This document shows, piece by piece, positions 1 through 11,326 of a DNA stretch of 64,000 nucleotides. Source of the stretch: Prostheceraeus crozeri. Its lineage: Eukaryota; Platyhelminthes; Polycladida; Euryleptidae. The translations under genes were made by a program, and so were the position numbers. The notes under the pieces were generated by a model. That model saw only the letters and a list, made by a program, of their open reading frames with translations. It did no database searches and was not told the origin of the DNA. Within the stretch, counting starts at the first letter, position 1. Each line of letters starts with the position of its first letter. The stretch lies in the NCBI GenBank assembly GCA_907163375.1, contig CAJQUW010008954.1:35473-99472 (forward strand), given 5' to 3'.

Positions 1-718
1 ATGTCAGTTTTTGATGGGTTTTTTCAGAGTTTTTTGATGAGTTTAACAATGCATGTATTACTTTTCAAATGCTCAGCATGAATCGTCTCAACGCGCCGAC
101 CATCTATGCTGTTATCTTAAAGGTAATACAAATATATCCTCATTCGGGCTATGACACGAATCTAAATAGGACTAACGTGCCCTCAGATTATCGGAATTAA
201 AACTTTCTTCAGAAGGGAATTATTCCTAAATTCAAAACTCTACGCCTTTCATTTTGGAACGGATTTTGAGACCAATTTCTACGAAATTTGCCCTTTTAAA
301 GTGCCATAAATAGAAATGCATTGTTAATCACATTTCTGCTGATTTGTGTTTTCTAAGTGATATCAGTATATAGCAGATTTACGATAGTGTGTTGATCTTT
401 ACAGGAAAAAAACATTCATAATAGTTTCATTTACCGATTGACTTCAAGCATGCGATGAAGAAAAAAGCTTCTGTTCCATCCAATCACATTCTGACTTATT
501 CGTCTTGCACAACAAATACGGTACATTTGACGTCATTCTCTTCAAGAGGCCATTGAAAAGTCAATCATGGTGTTGTAAGTCAGCTGATATAAAAACTTGT
601 GTAAATCTTGCACTTTATATTATATTGCAACCTTGAAAATGTGTCTGCCTGCCAAGATTTAGGACACTTTGATGACAGTGCCACCCACTTCAATGTTATT
701 CTACCAAATCTGCAAATT
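1..718. other. Unassigned AT-rich sequence
   Basis: I see no coding region, RNA gene or repeat boundary here. The short open frames after 580 come from the tandem repeat that follows. Confidence 0.5.
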
Positions 719-1052
719 TCTGAGTTAAATTCAACTTTTCTCAGATCAAATCCATATAGCCTATTGTATTTACAAACAATTTGCTGTTGAAATGAAGTGT
801 GAGTGGCACCCATGTGAGTTAAATTCTGAGTTACATTCTGAGTTAAATTCAACTTTTCTCAGATCAAATCCATATAGCCTATTGTATTTACAAACAATTT
901 GCTGTTGAAATGAAGTGTGAGTGGCACCCATGTGAGTTAAATTCTGAGTTACATTCTGAGTTAAATTCAACTTTTCTCAGATCAAATCCATATAGCCTAT
1001 TGTATTTACAAACAATTTGCTGTTGAAATGAAGTGTGAGTGGCACCCATGTG
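719..1052. repeat. 118-bp tandem repeat, about 2.8 copies
   Basis: The start TCAACTTTTCTCAGATC occurs at 731, 849 and 967, giving a constant 118-bp period. The copies look nearly identical by eye. The third copy diverges after about 1052. Each unit ends with a shorter reiterated GAGTTAAATTC / GAGTTACATTC motif, which may have promoted the duplication. Open frames on both strands are by-products of the repeat. Confidence 0.93.
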
Positions 1053-1371
1053 CGGTCAAAGCAACCCAGCATATCGCCGAAAAATGCTAATTAATGTTCA
1101 ATCATCTTTTGCTAGTCTTTGCAGTCTTCAAATGATATGGTAGCATATTTTCTAATTCATCTTTATCAATTTAGTTTTATAACTGTAATAGTTTAAGATC
1201 GTAGTATTTCAACAATTTGAACAAGCCTCTGAAATATGAACTTGTCTGCATAGATTTACTAATATATCTAGGCTGCCTAAATCATATTCTATTCATTCAA
1301 TCCTGTAATCGTCTTTAAAGAACATGTACATGTATACTCATGGACATTATACACCGGGATATAAAACATGT

Positions 1372-1433
1372 TGTAATGATTTGCCAGAATCGCAGAACTG
1401 TAGTTTTGTCATTTTTCAACATAACCGCAGTAA
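1372..1433 (+). repeat. Direct repeat, left copy (about 62 bp)
   Basis: This sequence recurs at 1990-2052 in the same orientation with only a few differences; the core includes TTGCCAGAATCGCAGAACTG. The pair brackets about 560 bp that holds a Tc1-type relic. They may be termini or sub-repeats of one old element, but I see no target duplication. Confidence 0.85.
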
Positions 1434-1795
1434 TTACTTGGAAATCCTAAGTAATTCACTAATTTGTTTGATTATCACCCATCAAAATTCTTTAGTCACT
1501 TTGAAACTAGTGATTTAGTCGTTGCATCTTTTAGCATTGGTAATTACTCAATTTTCCGATGTATTGACTTATTACTTAGAATAACTCGATGATAAAGTAC
1601 ACTGACCCAGAATTTTGTGACTGACTCTAAGACTGAGTTTATATAGCACATTTTGTTGTCAGATTTCTATATTTTGTATACAGTGAGAAGATAAAGTTAG
1701 ATTTCTATGCTCTCCGGACAACCAGTGTTTAAAGCATAATGTTGCAGATTGCTTTGCTCATTTCATTGTCACTCTATCATGCCGACTCATCCTGA

Positions 1796-1972
1796 CATCG
1801 TAGGCGTACAGGCCGAAAGAAATCGAATCGCAATTGATTTCGTGATGCAAATATGGGAGAACGAGAAACAAGCAGAGTGACAGGCATACCACCTCCCGCA
1901 GTAAATCGGATCATGCGAAAATTTAAGGAGTCGGGATCGACAACCGTGATGAGGAAAGGCAGATTTGGGTCA
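1796..1972 (+). pseudogene. Tc1/mariner-like transposase N-terminal relic
   Basis: From about 1853 the frame reads GERETSRVTGIPPPAVNRIM followed by RKFKESGSTT. This matches the helix-turn-helix DNA-binding region at the N-terminus of Tc1-type transposases, where a conserved pattern of A-R-x-T-G-V-P-x-S-T-V is followed by a basic stretch and a G-S linker. A shifted frame just upstream (about 1810-1855) reads like the preceding helix, so a frameshift is likely. No catalytic DDE/D region follows. I call it a decayed fragment, not a gene. Confidence 0.5.
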
Positions 1973-1989
1973 AAATCTTGTAATTATCT

Positions 1990-2052
1990 TGTAATAATTT
2001 GCCAGAATCGCAGAACTGTAGTTTTTTTCATTTTTCAACATAACCGCAGTAA
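1990..2052 (+). repeat. Direct repeat, right copy (about 63 bp)
   Basis: Second copy of the repeat at 1372-1433, same strand, ending with the shared CATAACCGCAGTAA. Confidence 0.85.
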
Positions 2053-2692
2053 ATGGGTAGACCCCTTCGACATAAATCATCGTACAATGAGTTTATATAT
2101 CAGGGTTCCTGTACTCTTTAACTTGTTTTCCCTTGTGCCTTGTTTGAAGATGTCGTTCTGCTATAGTTACCGACGATGAATATGTCTGACTGAGCTGTAA
2201 TAGACAAAAATGTAATGATTTTATTATTAAATCGTTTTGATTCGCATATTGCATATTTTATCTGATTTACATGACAGGACGTCATACTAATGATACATGC
2301 AGATAAACAATGAAAGAAAAGTTTAGATTCAAGTGCGTGAACTTCGTAGATGAAGGCGTTGCGCAGCAGCCACGCCAATGCCTTATTCAAATGATAGGCA
2401 ATCATTGGACAACGCATTTTAGCCCATGCCCCTTAAAATTAATTAATCAGGGGATTCCTATGATATTATGACAATAATTACCGTTATAATACAGTGCATT
2501 ACGCCGTATGGAGAAAGCTACGAAACCAAATATTGCTGTTCATCATTTAAGGAATTATCCCGCTCAAAACAACGCTTCGTCGCTAGAAGTTCGCAAATCT
2601 TCACACAAGACATTTTCACAAAATACGAAGAAAAGGCAAGAGTGAATGAAAATCTATGATTAATGTAAGCATTCACGCTTCTGTGGAATTAA
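2053..2692. other. Unassigned sequence downstream of the channel gene
   Basis: This lies 3' of the minus-strand channel gene. I see no AATAAA-type signal close to its stop codon and no other feature. Confidence 0.4.
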
Positions 2693-4528
2693 TCAACAAA
2701 ACTCCGTCGTCTTCTCAAAATGATCAGACAATGATAAATCATCAGCTTCAGAATTGTGATTCTCTTCAGTCAACGGTTCCATTAGAATGTCTTCAATGTT
2801 CGTTGTCTTAACAATAGAACTGACGGATATCCTCCATTCTATTTGACTTCCTCTCACCCAATGATAACAGCGAAAAAAGGGCCACATCACTGCCATGGCC
2901 CATGACGATACCAAGATGTGTTTCATGATATACCGCTCTTCCTCTATCTCGTTTATTTCGCTCATTTTGGACGATATGACGCCGATGACGTAATTGAAAA
3001 TGACAAGAGGAACTATGATGACAAAGATGATATGAAGTGACGTCATAGGGATATCACCATCATTTCTGGGGAAGTCTATGATATTCAGAGATACTCTAAA
3101 TGCTGTATAAAAGGCCGCCCTGTAATTCAAGAAGTAATTGCTCACTCCTGAATGTGAGGATGCCACAGTAGTGTTGCAACTCTGAGAGGGTCCTTCCAAG
3201 GTGAGATATATTTGAGAAAATACAGCCATCAGACTGAAAAATAGAAAGAAAAAGATGAGAAAATATTTAGCCGTGTAAAACAAATTCCCTATGAATTTTC
3301 CAACAATAGGAAGAACAATGTAAGTATAAGCTGTGCAATACACAATCAGCAGTTGCTCTACAATGGTAATTAAGCCATAGATAGTGAGAGTCTGTTCTTG
3401 ATACGCATTACAATAATGAACAGAATTGGAGAGGATTGAGTATTTCACGATACTTCCAATGCTCACCATCAGGCAAGGGATAATCAAATTAAATGCAGTG
3501 TAGTCAAAGTTCCTAAACGAACCGCGAAAGTTCAACCAACGTTGATGAATATACAAAATTAGATAAAAATACAGAGTAATAATCGAAGTGGTTGTTGTGG
3601 TGCCCATTCTCATGTGAATCGCAGTCATTGACCATTCCCTTGTTTCGAAGGTATCTGCCTCCTTCTCTGCAAGTTGTGGATCGTGACCATCACAAACAAG
3701 ACGCAGGAAACGCATGTGATAGCCGTCTCCGATAGCCAATGACATTACAACGACTGTTGTAAAAACCGTTGGAAAGGGATAAAGTAGGACAGAGCTGGAT
3801 CGATAATATTCTTTGAACCATTGATGAAAAATGCCGTGATTGCGAAATATTCCTTCTTCTTTGTATTTAGTCAGCCGATCATTATCTGCAGTCAGCACCA
3901 ACAAGAGCAACGCTGATGTCATCTGTCGGGTTTGTGGCGCACCCGGATGGTAGAAGCTGATATCATATGAAGTCTTCCGAAGCATGCCATTGATCTGCAC
4001 TTGAGGACGAAATAATGGCGAATGTGAGATGAACGACTCACACAAACTTGCTTCACCGAGATAAGCGCTGAGTTCAACTGGACAAAGTCCGAAGTCGCAG
4101 ATGGTCATAAACAGAACTTGTGTAATTGATCGATCAATGGTTCTCAAAAGCGTGCGCTGAATATCTGTATAGTTTTCCAGTGGAACTGTTCCAGTTGAGC
4201 AGCCGATTGATAAAGCATGTAGAATATTGCATCCCGACTGTTTGATATCGCAGAGAAGTTGAGGATCTACCAGCGTAATTATAAAAGCGCAACAGTTCAC
4301 TGCACCACTCATGTGGGCCACTAGCAGAGGCTTTGTCAAATGCAGCTGATTCGAAGAGGAATTACTTGATTCTGGCGGAGTTGTCGAGAGAATGTTGGGA
4401 TTATCTAAAAATGTCACCAACCGTTCTGACGTGCAAAATAAATCTCTGATAACATCCTTGAAACCAACGACGTCATCTTTTACCAAAATCTCAAGGAACA
4501 GACGATCAAATTTCAGATTCCTTGCCAT
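2693..4528 (-). CDS. TRP-superfamily-like cation channel with degenerate ankyrin region, intronless
   Basis: The product is 611 residues and probably a plasma-membrane cation channel subunit. Residues about 66-165 resemble worn ankyrin repeats (SGCNILHALSI; FGLCPVELSAYLGEASL). Six hydrophobic segments follow at roughly 247-268, 309-329, 345-368, 380-408, 419-444 and 495-519. A pore-loop-like stretch (about 467-490, ending NIIDFPRNDG) lies between the last two, as in TRP channels. The segment after S6 (NYVIGVISSKMSEINEIEEE) resembles the TRPV/TRPA post-S6 helix. A long S1-S2 loop and a possible N-glycosylation site (N452) are visible. The start at 4528 has A at -3 and G at +4, and an in-frame TAA lies 21 bases upstream at 4547-4549. 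The stop is at 2693-2695. A single-exon gene of this length may be a lineage-specific intronless paralogue or a retrocopy. The ankyrin region is short compared with typical TRPA. The superfamily is fairly secure; the subfamily and function are not. Confidence 0.8.
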   Translation of the reverse strand: MARNLKFDRLFLEILVKDDVVGFKDVIRDLFCTSERLVTFLDNPNILSTTPPESSNSSSNQLHLTKPLLVAHMSGAVNCCAFIITLVDPQLLCDIKQSGCNILHALSIGCSTGTVPLENYTDIQRTLLRTIDRSITQVLFMTICDFGLCPVELSAYLGEASLCESFISHSPLFRPQVQINGMLRKTSYDISFYHPGAPQTRQMTSALLLLVLTADNDRLTKYKEEGIFRNHGIFHQWFKEYYRSSSVLLYPFPTVFTTVVVMSLAIGDGYHMRFLRLVCDGHDPQLAEKEADTFETREWSMTAIHMRMGTTTTTSIITLYFYLILYIHQRWLNFRGSFRNFDYTAFNLIIPCLMVSIGSIVKYSILSNSVHYCNAYQEQTLTIYGLITIVEQLLIVYCTAYTYIVLPIVGKFIGNLFYTAKYFLIFFFLFFSLMAVFSQIYLTLEGPSQSCNTTVASSHSGVSNYFLNYRAAFYTAFRVSLNIIDFPRNDGDIPMTSLHIIFVIIVPLVIFNYVIGVISSKMSEINEIEEERYIMKHILVSSWAMAVMWPFFRCYHWVRGSQIEWRISVSSIVKTTNIEDILMEPLTEENHNSEADDLSLSDHFEKTTEFC

Positions 4529-5497
4529 TCTAAGTTGTAGAATTGTTTATTTCTAAGAACTAGCAACAGATAGATACTTTTGAGAATGAAATGAATTTTG
4601 TTTATAGGAATCCATCATTGCGAAAGCGTTTATTTAACAATTACTCAACTTTTCAATTATCAAAGCAAATTGTTTATATTTGCATCATTGATATATATGA
4701 AATTGACGTGCATTAATGCAAATTGCAGTCTATTGCGACATCAATGGCAAGCGAATTCAAATACAGCTCACAATCACACCGTATCTTCAGCAGGTAAATC
4801 GTGGCATTTACATGAAGTTGCTTTGGTCATCATCACTCATTAAATAAATTGCCTGACTATCAAGAAAATAGCAACCAATCTTGTTTCTAAAACAACATAG
4901 AGTGCTAATTTGCCGATATCAAAGTTTAAAATGTCAACTGTCGCCGTCTCGATCAATTTCAAAATGCAAGAAGTAACATGTCGATGTGACGGAGCGTTTT
5001 AGAATGCAATAGATCATTATTGCGAAGTTTGCTCTATTCAATGAATTAAGTATTTATGTAAATATTTTATCCAATTATTCAAATTGATTCCAGATCAAAA
5101 TGGTCTTCATGCAAAATGTCTCCAAACTGTCTAATACTGTCGAAGGGAAAGTCAAAAAATAACATTTTAATAACAGAAACGTTTTCAGTAACATCTAATG
5201 CCTATGTTCTGTTAAAATTTTAGCTATGAAGTCAATGGTCTCTGATAATTTGAAAGTAGGCCAGTTTAAGCCTGCTTCCACCAACTATAAATCTATCGCA
5301 GATTAAGTAATTCTTTATTTCCATGTACGGTTCATAAAACATTGATCTCTCAAGTTATAACTCACTTTATAACGGCTTTTGAAGTTGACCTTGAAATGAC
5401 CAAATTCTGAAAGGAAAATTGTTTAAACTCACTATCCCGAGAAACTAGGTTTCTTGTTGGAGTAGTTTACGAAAACTAAAGGTCACCTTCTGAAGAA
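4529..5497. other. Upstream flank of the channel gene, unassigned
   Basis: This contains the 5' side of the minus-strand channel gene. I cannot point to a specific promoter element. No other coding or repeat feature is visible. Confidence 0.4.
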
Positions 5498-6233
5498 CGA
5501 GTTTCTGCAGGAAACGAGGCCGACAATGAGACTTTCACAGAATGATGCACACCTCATAGTCCGGCAGCCAGCACGAGTTTGTGCAGGGAACGAGGCCGAC
5601 AATGAGACTTTCACAGAATGATGTACACCTCATAGTCCGGCAGCCAGCACGAGTTTGTGTATGGAACGAGGCCGACAATGAGACTTTCACAGAATGATGT
5701 GCACCTCATAGTCCGTCAGCCAGCACGAGTTTCTGCAGGGAGCGAGGCCGAGAATGACATTTTCACAAAATGATGTACACCTCATAGTCCGGCAGCCAGC
5801 ACGAGTTTGTGCATAGAGCGAGGCCGAGAATGAGACTTTTACAGAATGCTGTACACCTCATAGTCCGGCAGCCAGCACGAGTTTCTGCAGGGAACGAGCC
5901 GACAATGAGACTTTCACAGAATGATGTACACCTCATAGTCCGGCAGCCAGCACGAGTTTCTGCAGGGAACGAGGCCGACAATGAGACTTTCACAGAATGA
6001 TGTACACCTCATAGTCCGGCAGCCAGAGCGAGTTTCTGCAGGGAACGAGGCCGACAATGAGACTTTCACAGAATGATGTACACCTCATAGTCCGGCAGCC
6101 AGCACGAGTTTCTGCAGGGAACGAGGCCGACAATGACACTTTCACAGAATGATGTACACCTCATAGTCCGGCAGCCAGCACGAGTTTGTGCATAGAACGA
6201 GGCCGAAAATGAGACTTTCACAGCATGATGCAC
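5498..6233. repeat. 76-bp minisatellite, about 9.7 copies
   Basis: The marker CGACAATGAGACTTTCACAG returns at 5521, 5597 and 5673, a 76-bp period, and continues to about 6230. Units differ by single bases (for example GTTTGTGCA versus GTTTCTGCA), and one unit near 5895 has lost a base. Because 76 is not a multiple of three, the frame shifts between units, so the short open frames here are not protein repeats. Confidence 0.95.
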
Positions 6234-6248
6234 CCAATGCCCATTTCG

Positions 6249-6350
6249 AATATGTGCGTCTACCGAGTTCTTCCTGGTTCAGACAGGATCAAAGAAACAC
6301 ACACGTTAATCCAATGGGACGAAAATTGAACTTTTTGGCAAAAAGTCTCA
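6249..6350 (+). repeat. Dispersed repeat, copy 1 of a GTCTACCGAGTTC family
   Basis: This matches both ends of the inverted-repeat element at 47391-47860. Shared blocks include GTCTACCGAGTTC, a GACAGGATCAAA block and a (T)TAATCCAATGG block. Only one terminus is present here, directly next to the 76-bp minisatellite, so it is a truncated copy. Confidence 0.7.
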
Positions 6351-6352
6351 CT

Positions 6353-7725
6353 TTCAGCCTCCCTCCCTTCAGTAACTCGCTTTGGTTGTGGACTAAATGG
6401 TGAAGTAAGAAAATTAAATCAAACTCTAATATTGTCAAATAATGATACCGAGTGAGCAACTTCAGAATGCCGATGATAAAGTTCACACTATTCATTCATA
6501 GATATGCGACCACACCCATCTTGTTCAGCCTTTGGAACATCATGAACTCAGAGCAAGAATCATCAATATGTCCAGGGTCGAAGATTGATGCACAGAGCAG
6601 CTATCAGAACGCAACTTTGATGAGTGAATCTTGAACTGTTTGAGAAGACTTGAGGTGTGACAACTTCAAAGCGACATTGATCAAAGAGCAGGTGAAACAA
6701 TGCTTTTGTAAGTATTGAGTGATTGTGCCTATCAATTGAACAGCGATTAATTATCATGTTCTTCATTTTTTAGATGGTCAACATCAGATAGATAGTGATC
6801 ATTTCATTGCCACAGACTGTACCTTCCTTACTGCACCAATATCCGTGCCACATTGACAGTCGATCGTCACAGCTTCGTGTGTGAAGTTGGCCGCACCAAT
6901 ATCCGTGCCACATTGACAGTCGAGCGTCACAGCTTCGTGTGTGAAGTTGGCCTTACGTCACTTCAACTACAGAGGATATCACACCCGTAGATTATATTGG
7001 AGAAAATGCGTATAATATCACTTTTCAATATAATAATATTATTATGCATTCCGGACATCGTTAATAGGCAATTAAACAATGTAGCATTTACTCCGCACTT
7101 AACTGGCTTGCATAGAATTTTTCTTTGTGAATTTTACCGCACTTGGCGAAAAGACTAAAATTCTATTGCATTTTAACAATAATGCAGCAATTTATTTATG
7201 CTTAGAATTGTAGGATGTATTTCAAATCATAGACAGTCCTACAATATAATTTAAAGATTTTCTTCTGTTCTTTCAAAATGATTGTGTTAAACATAATGAA
7301 AATCAAGATTCGAAGCTGAGCATGGATGATAATGAGGCATGTATTTCGCTACTTGGATAGGAATAGACATAGAAACTACTGCGTTTCTAGAAAGCATCGA
7401 ATTCTGTAGAAATGTTTCATACGCATTCGCACATTTCTAGAAAAATTTTATCACACGAACACATGTCATTTACTGCACAAGTGCGAAACCCTACCAAACC
7501 TCCATTAAAATGTAACACAAACTATTATAGACTTTAATGTGCATGCACATTATAAGTAGCATTTCAAAAGTATCGAAAAAGAACCGAATGATCCCAAAAT
7601 TCGAATACCTTTGAACACAGTAGGCCTATTATGTATTCTACAAAATGTTTGAATCACTCTATGCAAATAGAACAATTGAATATTGAGTTTGCATTCTCTG
7701 TTGAAAAATGGGAACAAACATATTT
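6353..7725. other. Mostly unassigned, with one 60-bp tandem duplication
   Basis: Apart from the duplication at 6833-6952 and an AT-rich palindromic patch near 7022-7050, I see nothing identifiable. Confidence 0.4.
6833..6952. repeat. 60-bp tandem duplication
   Basis: Two adjacent units begin GCACCAATATCCGTGCCACA at 6833 and 6893. They look identical except for one base (GTCGATCG versus GTCGAGCG), implying a recent duplication. Confidence 0.95.
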
Positions 7726-7980
7726 AAAGTTGGAGTTGTGTCGATGTTGAGAGATGTATATATATTAGGCCTGGTGATGATTCACGTCTGTTTCCACTTT
7801 TCAACTGAGGATGCAACTCGATATTTAATCATTCTATTTACATTGTGTTTACAAAAAGCAGCATTTGTTAATTATTTCAGGCGCACTAACTTAGGCCATT
7901 TGCCAGTAATGTGTTTAAAGTGATAATTTTATGAATGTCTGCCGAAATTTCACTATATTACTAATTGCAAATCTGGAATC
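7726..7980 (+). repeat. Dispersed repeat, block order B-A
   Basis: Block B (about 7726-7850, with GTCGATGTTGAGAGATGT and GATGCAACTCGATATTTAAT) is followed by block A (about 7853-7980, with AAAAAGCAGCATTTGTTAAT and GCCAGTAATGTGTTTAAAGT). Both blocks recur near 33.5 kb on the same strand but in the order A-B, so the two loci are circular permutations of each other. The open frame at 7708-7923 lies in this repeat and has no recognisable product. Confidence 0.8.
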
Positions 7981-8282
7981 ACTTAATCTGAGGGAATAGC
8001 AAAATGATAATAGATAAGTTTTGTGTTTTAGAGAAAGATGTGCTGTTATATTAATGACCGATGTGACGAAAAATGCGTCGGGCACATTATCGGTCACATG
8101 TTGGGCACAGTTTGGTTTACAGTGCATGCAAGTGAAATACATCGCATATTAAAAATAAGTATACAAAATCAAGTCTCCTTGATTCTTCCAAATTCAAGAC
8201 TCTTCTGTTTGTTTCATCCTGTAATTTCAATTGCTAGTAGAAGGTTGTCTTTGTACTATGGCTAAAGAGTGACCCCCGACGG

Positions 8283-9056
8283 CCGTGTGGGAACGAATCT
8301 TGCGAAAAACTGGCGAATGTCAGCTGCAGAATATCATGCTACAGTTCAGTCATATTTGCGTGATATTCGCTGGCGAAGTTCGCCGGCGACAATTCGCGCT
8401 CTATATGTCACCTTTTACTTTTGACTTTCTCTCTTATTTTCTTTAGTAATCCGCCTCTACAGCCGAGGCTCAATTTTCTCCCTCACCTCCTCACCATCAC
8501 CCACATTTGGTTAATCTATCTAAGAAATAAGTGCAGACTATCAGTCTTTGATAATGATACGAATATAGAGAATCCGCATATATCAATTTTCATAATATCT
8601 CTTGACATTCAATAATTTACAACAATGACAAATATTTGAATAATATCATAGTATTTACTGCGACATTTATGGAAGATAAATACTTTTTAGTTTAAGCCTT
8701 CGTGAATTAAAAAAGATCCCTTTTTACCAGATCAGACTGAGTATACAATATATTTTCATGTGAAGGTAATATACGAACATTACTACTTACCACTAATTAG
8801 TTGCTACAATATCCACGATTTCTCCGGTTGGCGAAAAATCAGCTCGCATTAGTAAACAAATATCTACCAACTAATTATAGCAACTTTTTAGCCAACTGTC
8901 GTTTTTTAATTTTACACATGTTTTTGGATAGATGATGACCATTTTCACATGCGGAGATAGCTTTTGCACGAAAATGAACCTTTAAAAAAATTATCCACAA
9001 AATCGCTACCTCGCCAGATAATCTGTTGATATTAGCAAGATGCGTTCCCACAGGGG
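8283..9056 (+). mobile_element. MITE family 1, copy 1 (about 770 bp)
   Basis: The left end carries GTGTGGGAACGAATCTTGCG; the right end is the inverted counterpart finishing GCGTTCCCACAGGG. The interior is shared along its whole length with copies at 16153, 25200 and 54606. The outermost bases of the left end are mutated and no target duplication is recognisable. No transposase is encoded. The open frames inside recur in other copies but differ in length and stop codons, so they are not genes. Confidence 0.88.
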
Positions 9057-10380
9057 GGTGATTCACCGCAGCTCCGAAGAAGGAATGGTTGGCCCGTTGA
9101 CAACATTTGTAAGCTTGCGAGCACTTTCCTCAAGTGGATATGACTCACATCAGATGATATATATTTGAGATACACTTTTCCCTGTGAAAATTAATAAACA
9201 AATCACAATAATGTATCAATAAACAGAAGATCAAAATTAGAAAATTGAGTATCTTTATAATTAAATCAGCTGCATGTAATATTTCATACATGGAGATTGC
9301 GCAAGAACATACACCAGCCACTTTGCAACATTGTGAGGTCTGTATGCAGATCAAGAGAAATGCCAGATTGACACAAACGCTGCGTTTCCAAGCTGCACTG
9401 TCGAGCCCTTGTTGTGAGAAGCGCACCGCCTGTGGCCGTCAAGGAATTTTCTACTCTACATGCCCATGCAAGCCGGAACTCTGCAATAATTCATGTTAAA
9501 AAAAGTCCGTTTCTATCGAGGCTAGAGTTGTACACAGGACATGTGATGTCAAAACCTGCAACTGGTCCACTTGTCACAGGTCAATCCTATGTTTGACAGA
9601 TTCTTATCGGCATTGAACACTCAATTCGATGATTCCATGCTAGAAATTCGTAAAAATCACATACATGTAAATCTGATGATTTTATCATTCATCTGCCTTT
9701 GAAGAGGTCAAGCCAATTCAAAGAGGTTCTCGCAGTTTGATGGCAAAAAGTCAAAGATCATTGCAATGAGACCAACTATTCTTGTGCAGATTCTGTTCCC
9801 TTAAGTCTCAAATGACGCCCAGCTTACAAGATGTGAAGCCTTTTCAGAAAATCTCAACAGATCGAAATCATTCATTGTCATCCATGATGCCATCTAAATG
9901 CTTTATAGTGGTGAATACATGTTTCCAGTGTCTGTAGCACACAGAAATGAGCATCTGGCCTCCATGATGACAAGATTATTTAACGATCGGTTTTCAATGA
10001 CAGTGCTTTTTTCAAAGAATCATCACTTTTGATGCGCTATTTTTTCTGAAATGCTGAATTATCCACGAGTATACATTGACTTTTTACAAAATGCAATTAA
10101 CAAAACCTTTTTTGACAACATGTGAATTGATCTTATTTTTTAACAAGTTTATACTAAGCAACTCGAAGCAACTACTAAGGTCAAACTCGAAGCCAAGACC
10201 TTAAAAGGATTCAATCTCGTGCTCATACAACCATTTGCGGTTCTTCCTATTGTGTGTGTGCAGATTTTGTCCCATTAGATTATCGTCGTTCGATGATTGG
10301 ATTTAGGGTATTTATGGCACTTATCACCGATGGCAACCATCCTCTGAACCACATGTCCCCGATTCTTCTGAAGCACTCTA
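9057..10380. other. Unassigned sequence
   Basis: I find no recognisable gene, RNA or repeat. Two overlapping short plus-strand frames at 9245-9596 have no recognisable product. Confidence 0.4.
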
Positions 10381-11326
10381 CACTGTAAATCGCTGGATAC
10401 GAAAATTACATACAAACATATACCAAAATTACATACAATTTGAAACTAACATCTGATACGAGATTCTCGTATGTTTACAGAGATCTGGTATATTTTTCAT
10501 ACCAAATCTCATTTACCTTCGTATGTGATTGGTATGTAGCGATACGAACTATTCTATCTGTATGCATTCTATCGTATGCATCTGGTATCCATTTGGTATG
10601 TGCAGCTTTAAGTTACATAGGAAAAAAATGTATGTATTACATACTACTGTCAAATAACTTTTTTCAGTAATACCAGTCGCGAATATTTTTTGTTTTATAG
10701 AATGCTATTTAACTAGAGTAGATTTATTGTGAATTATATGTCCGTGAGATTGTCGTTGTTGCTACTTGTCTAGAAACGTTAACAGGACGTTCAGTTAGCT
10801 CTACTTTATGAGCCAAGTTGATTAACGTCAATTCATTCAAACGATATCTTTCGTGCAATCATGTTGACTTATATATCTCAAACATAACTATTTTTGCGTT
10901 TAATGAATTTAATTTGTGTTTTTATTTCGGATTGATAGTATGCCCTATTTCAAAATTACATGATGCACAATTGTTGATGGTTGAAATCTTATTGATTATT
11001 CATGAAATGCCTTAGACTTACGTGCATTAAAATCAAATTCAGTATTGAAAGAATGACTCTTGAATGTCATTATCTCACTACTTGCAGAACAGTAGTAACA
11101 TTAGTGTGATCTTTATTGACAAAAGTCCTGAAATCAAGATACTTTGGAGATGATTGATGATTTCTTTTAACATTGTGCTAGTATGGCTTTAGTATGTAAA
11201 GCATACCACATTTGAAATAACATACGAAAAGCATACAAATATATACCAAGCGAATACAGAAATATACCAAAAAAATATTTTGGTATGCATCCTTCGTATG
11301 TTATTGGTATTGAGCGATTTACAGTG
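10381..11326. mobile_element. 946-bp MITE with CACTGTAAATCGCT ends and GTATG arrays
   Basis: The left end CACTGTAAATCGCT (10381) and the right end AGCGATTTACAGTG (to 11326) are exact inverted repeats flanked by TA on both sides (10379-10380 and 11327-11328). Inside each end lies a dense run of GGTATG, CATACC, CATACGA and related words, spanning about 10400-10635 on the left and 11180-11310 on the right. The middle is not repetitive and encodes no transposase. The short frames at 10440, 10818 and 11189 are incidental. I infer a TA-targeting non-autonomous DNA transposon and cannot assign the superfamily. Confidence 0.82.

Noticed and set aside
2118..2417. A 99-residue minus-strand frame downstream of the channel gene
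   Set aside because: No recognisable domain; length is within chance for AT-rich DNA.
5498..6233. CRISPR-like array
   Set aside because: The units are contiguous 76-bp tandem copies with no unique spacers, in animal DNA.
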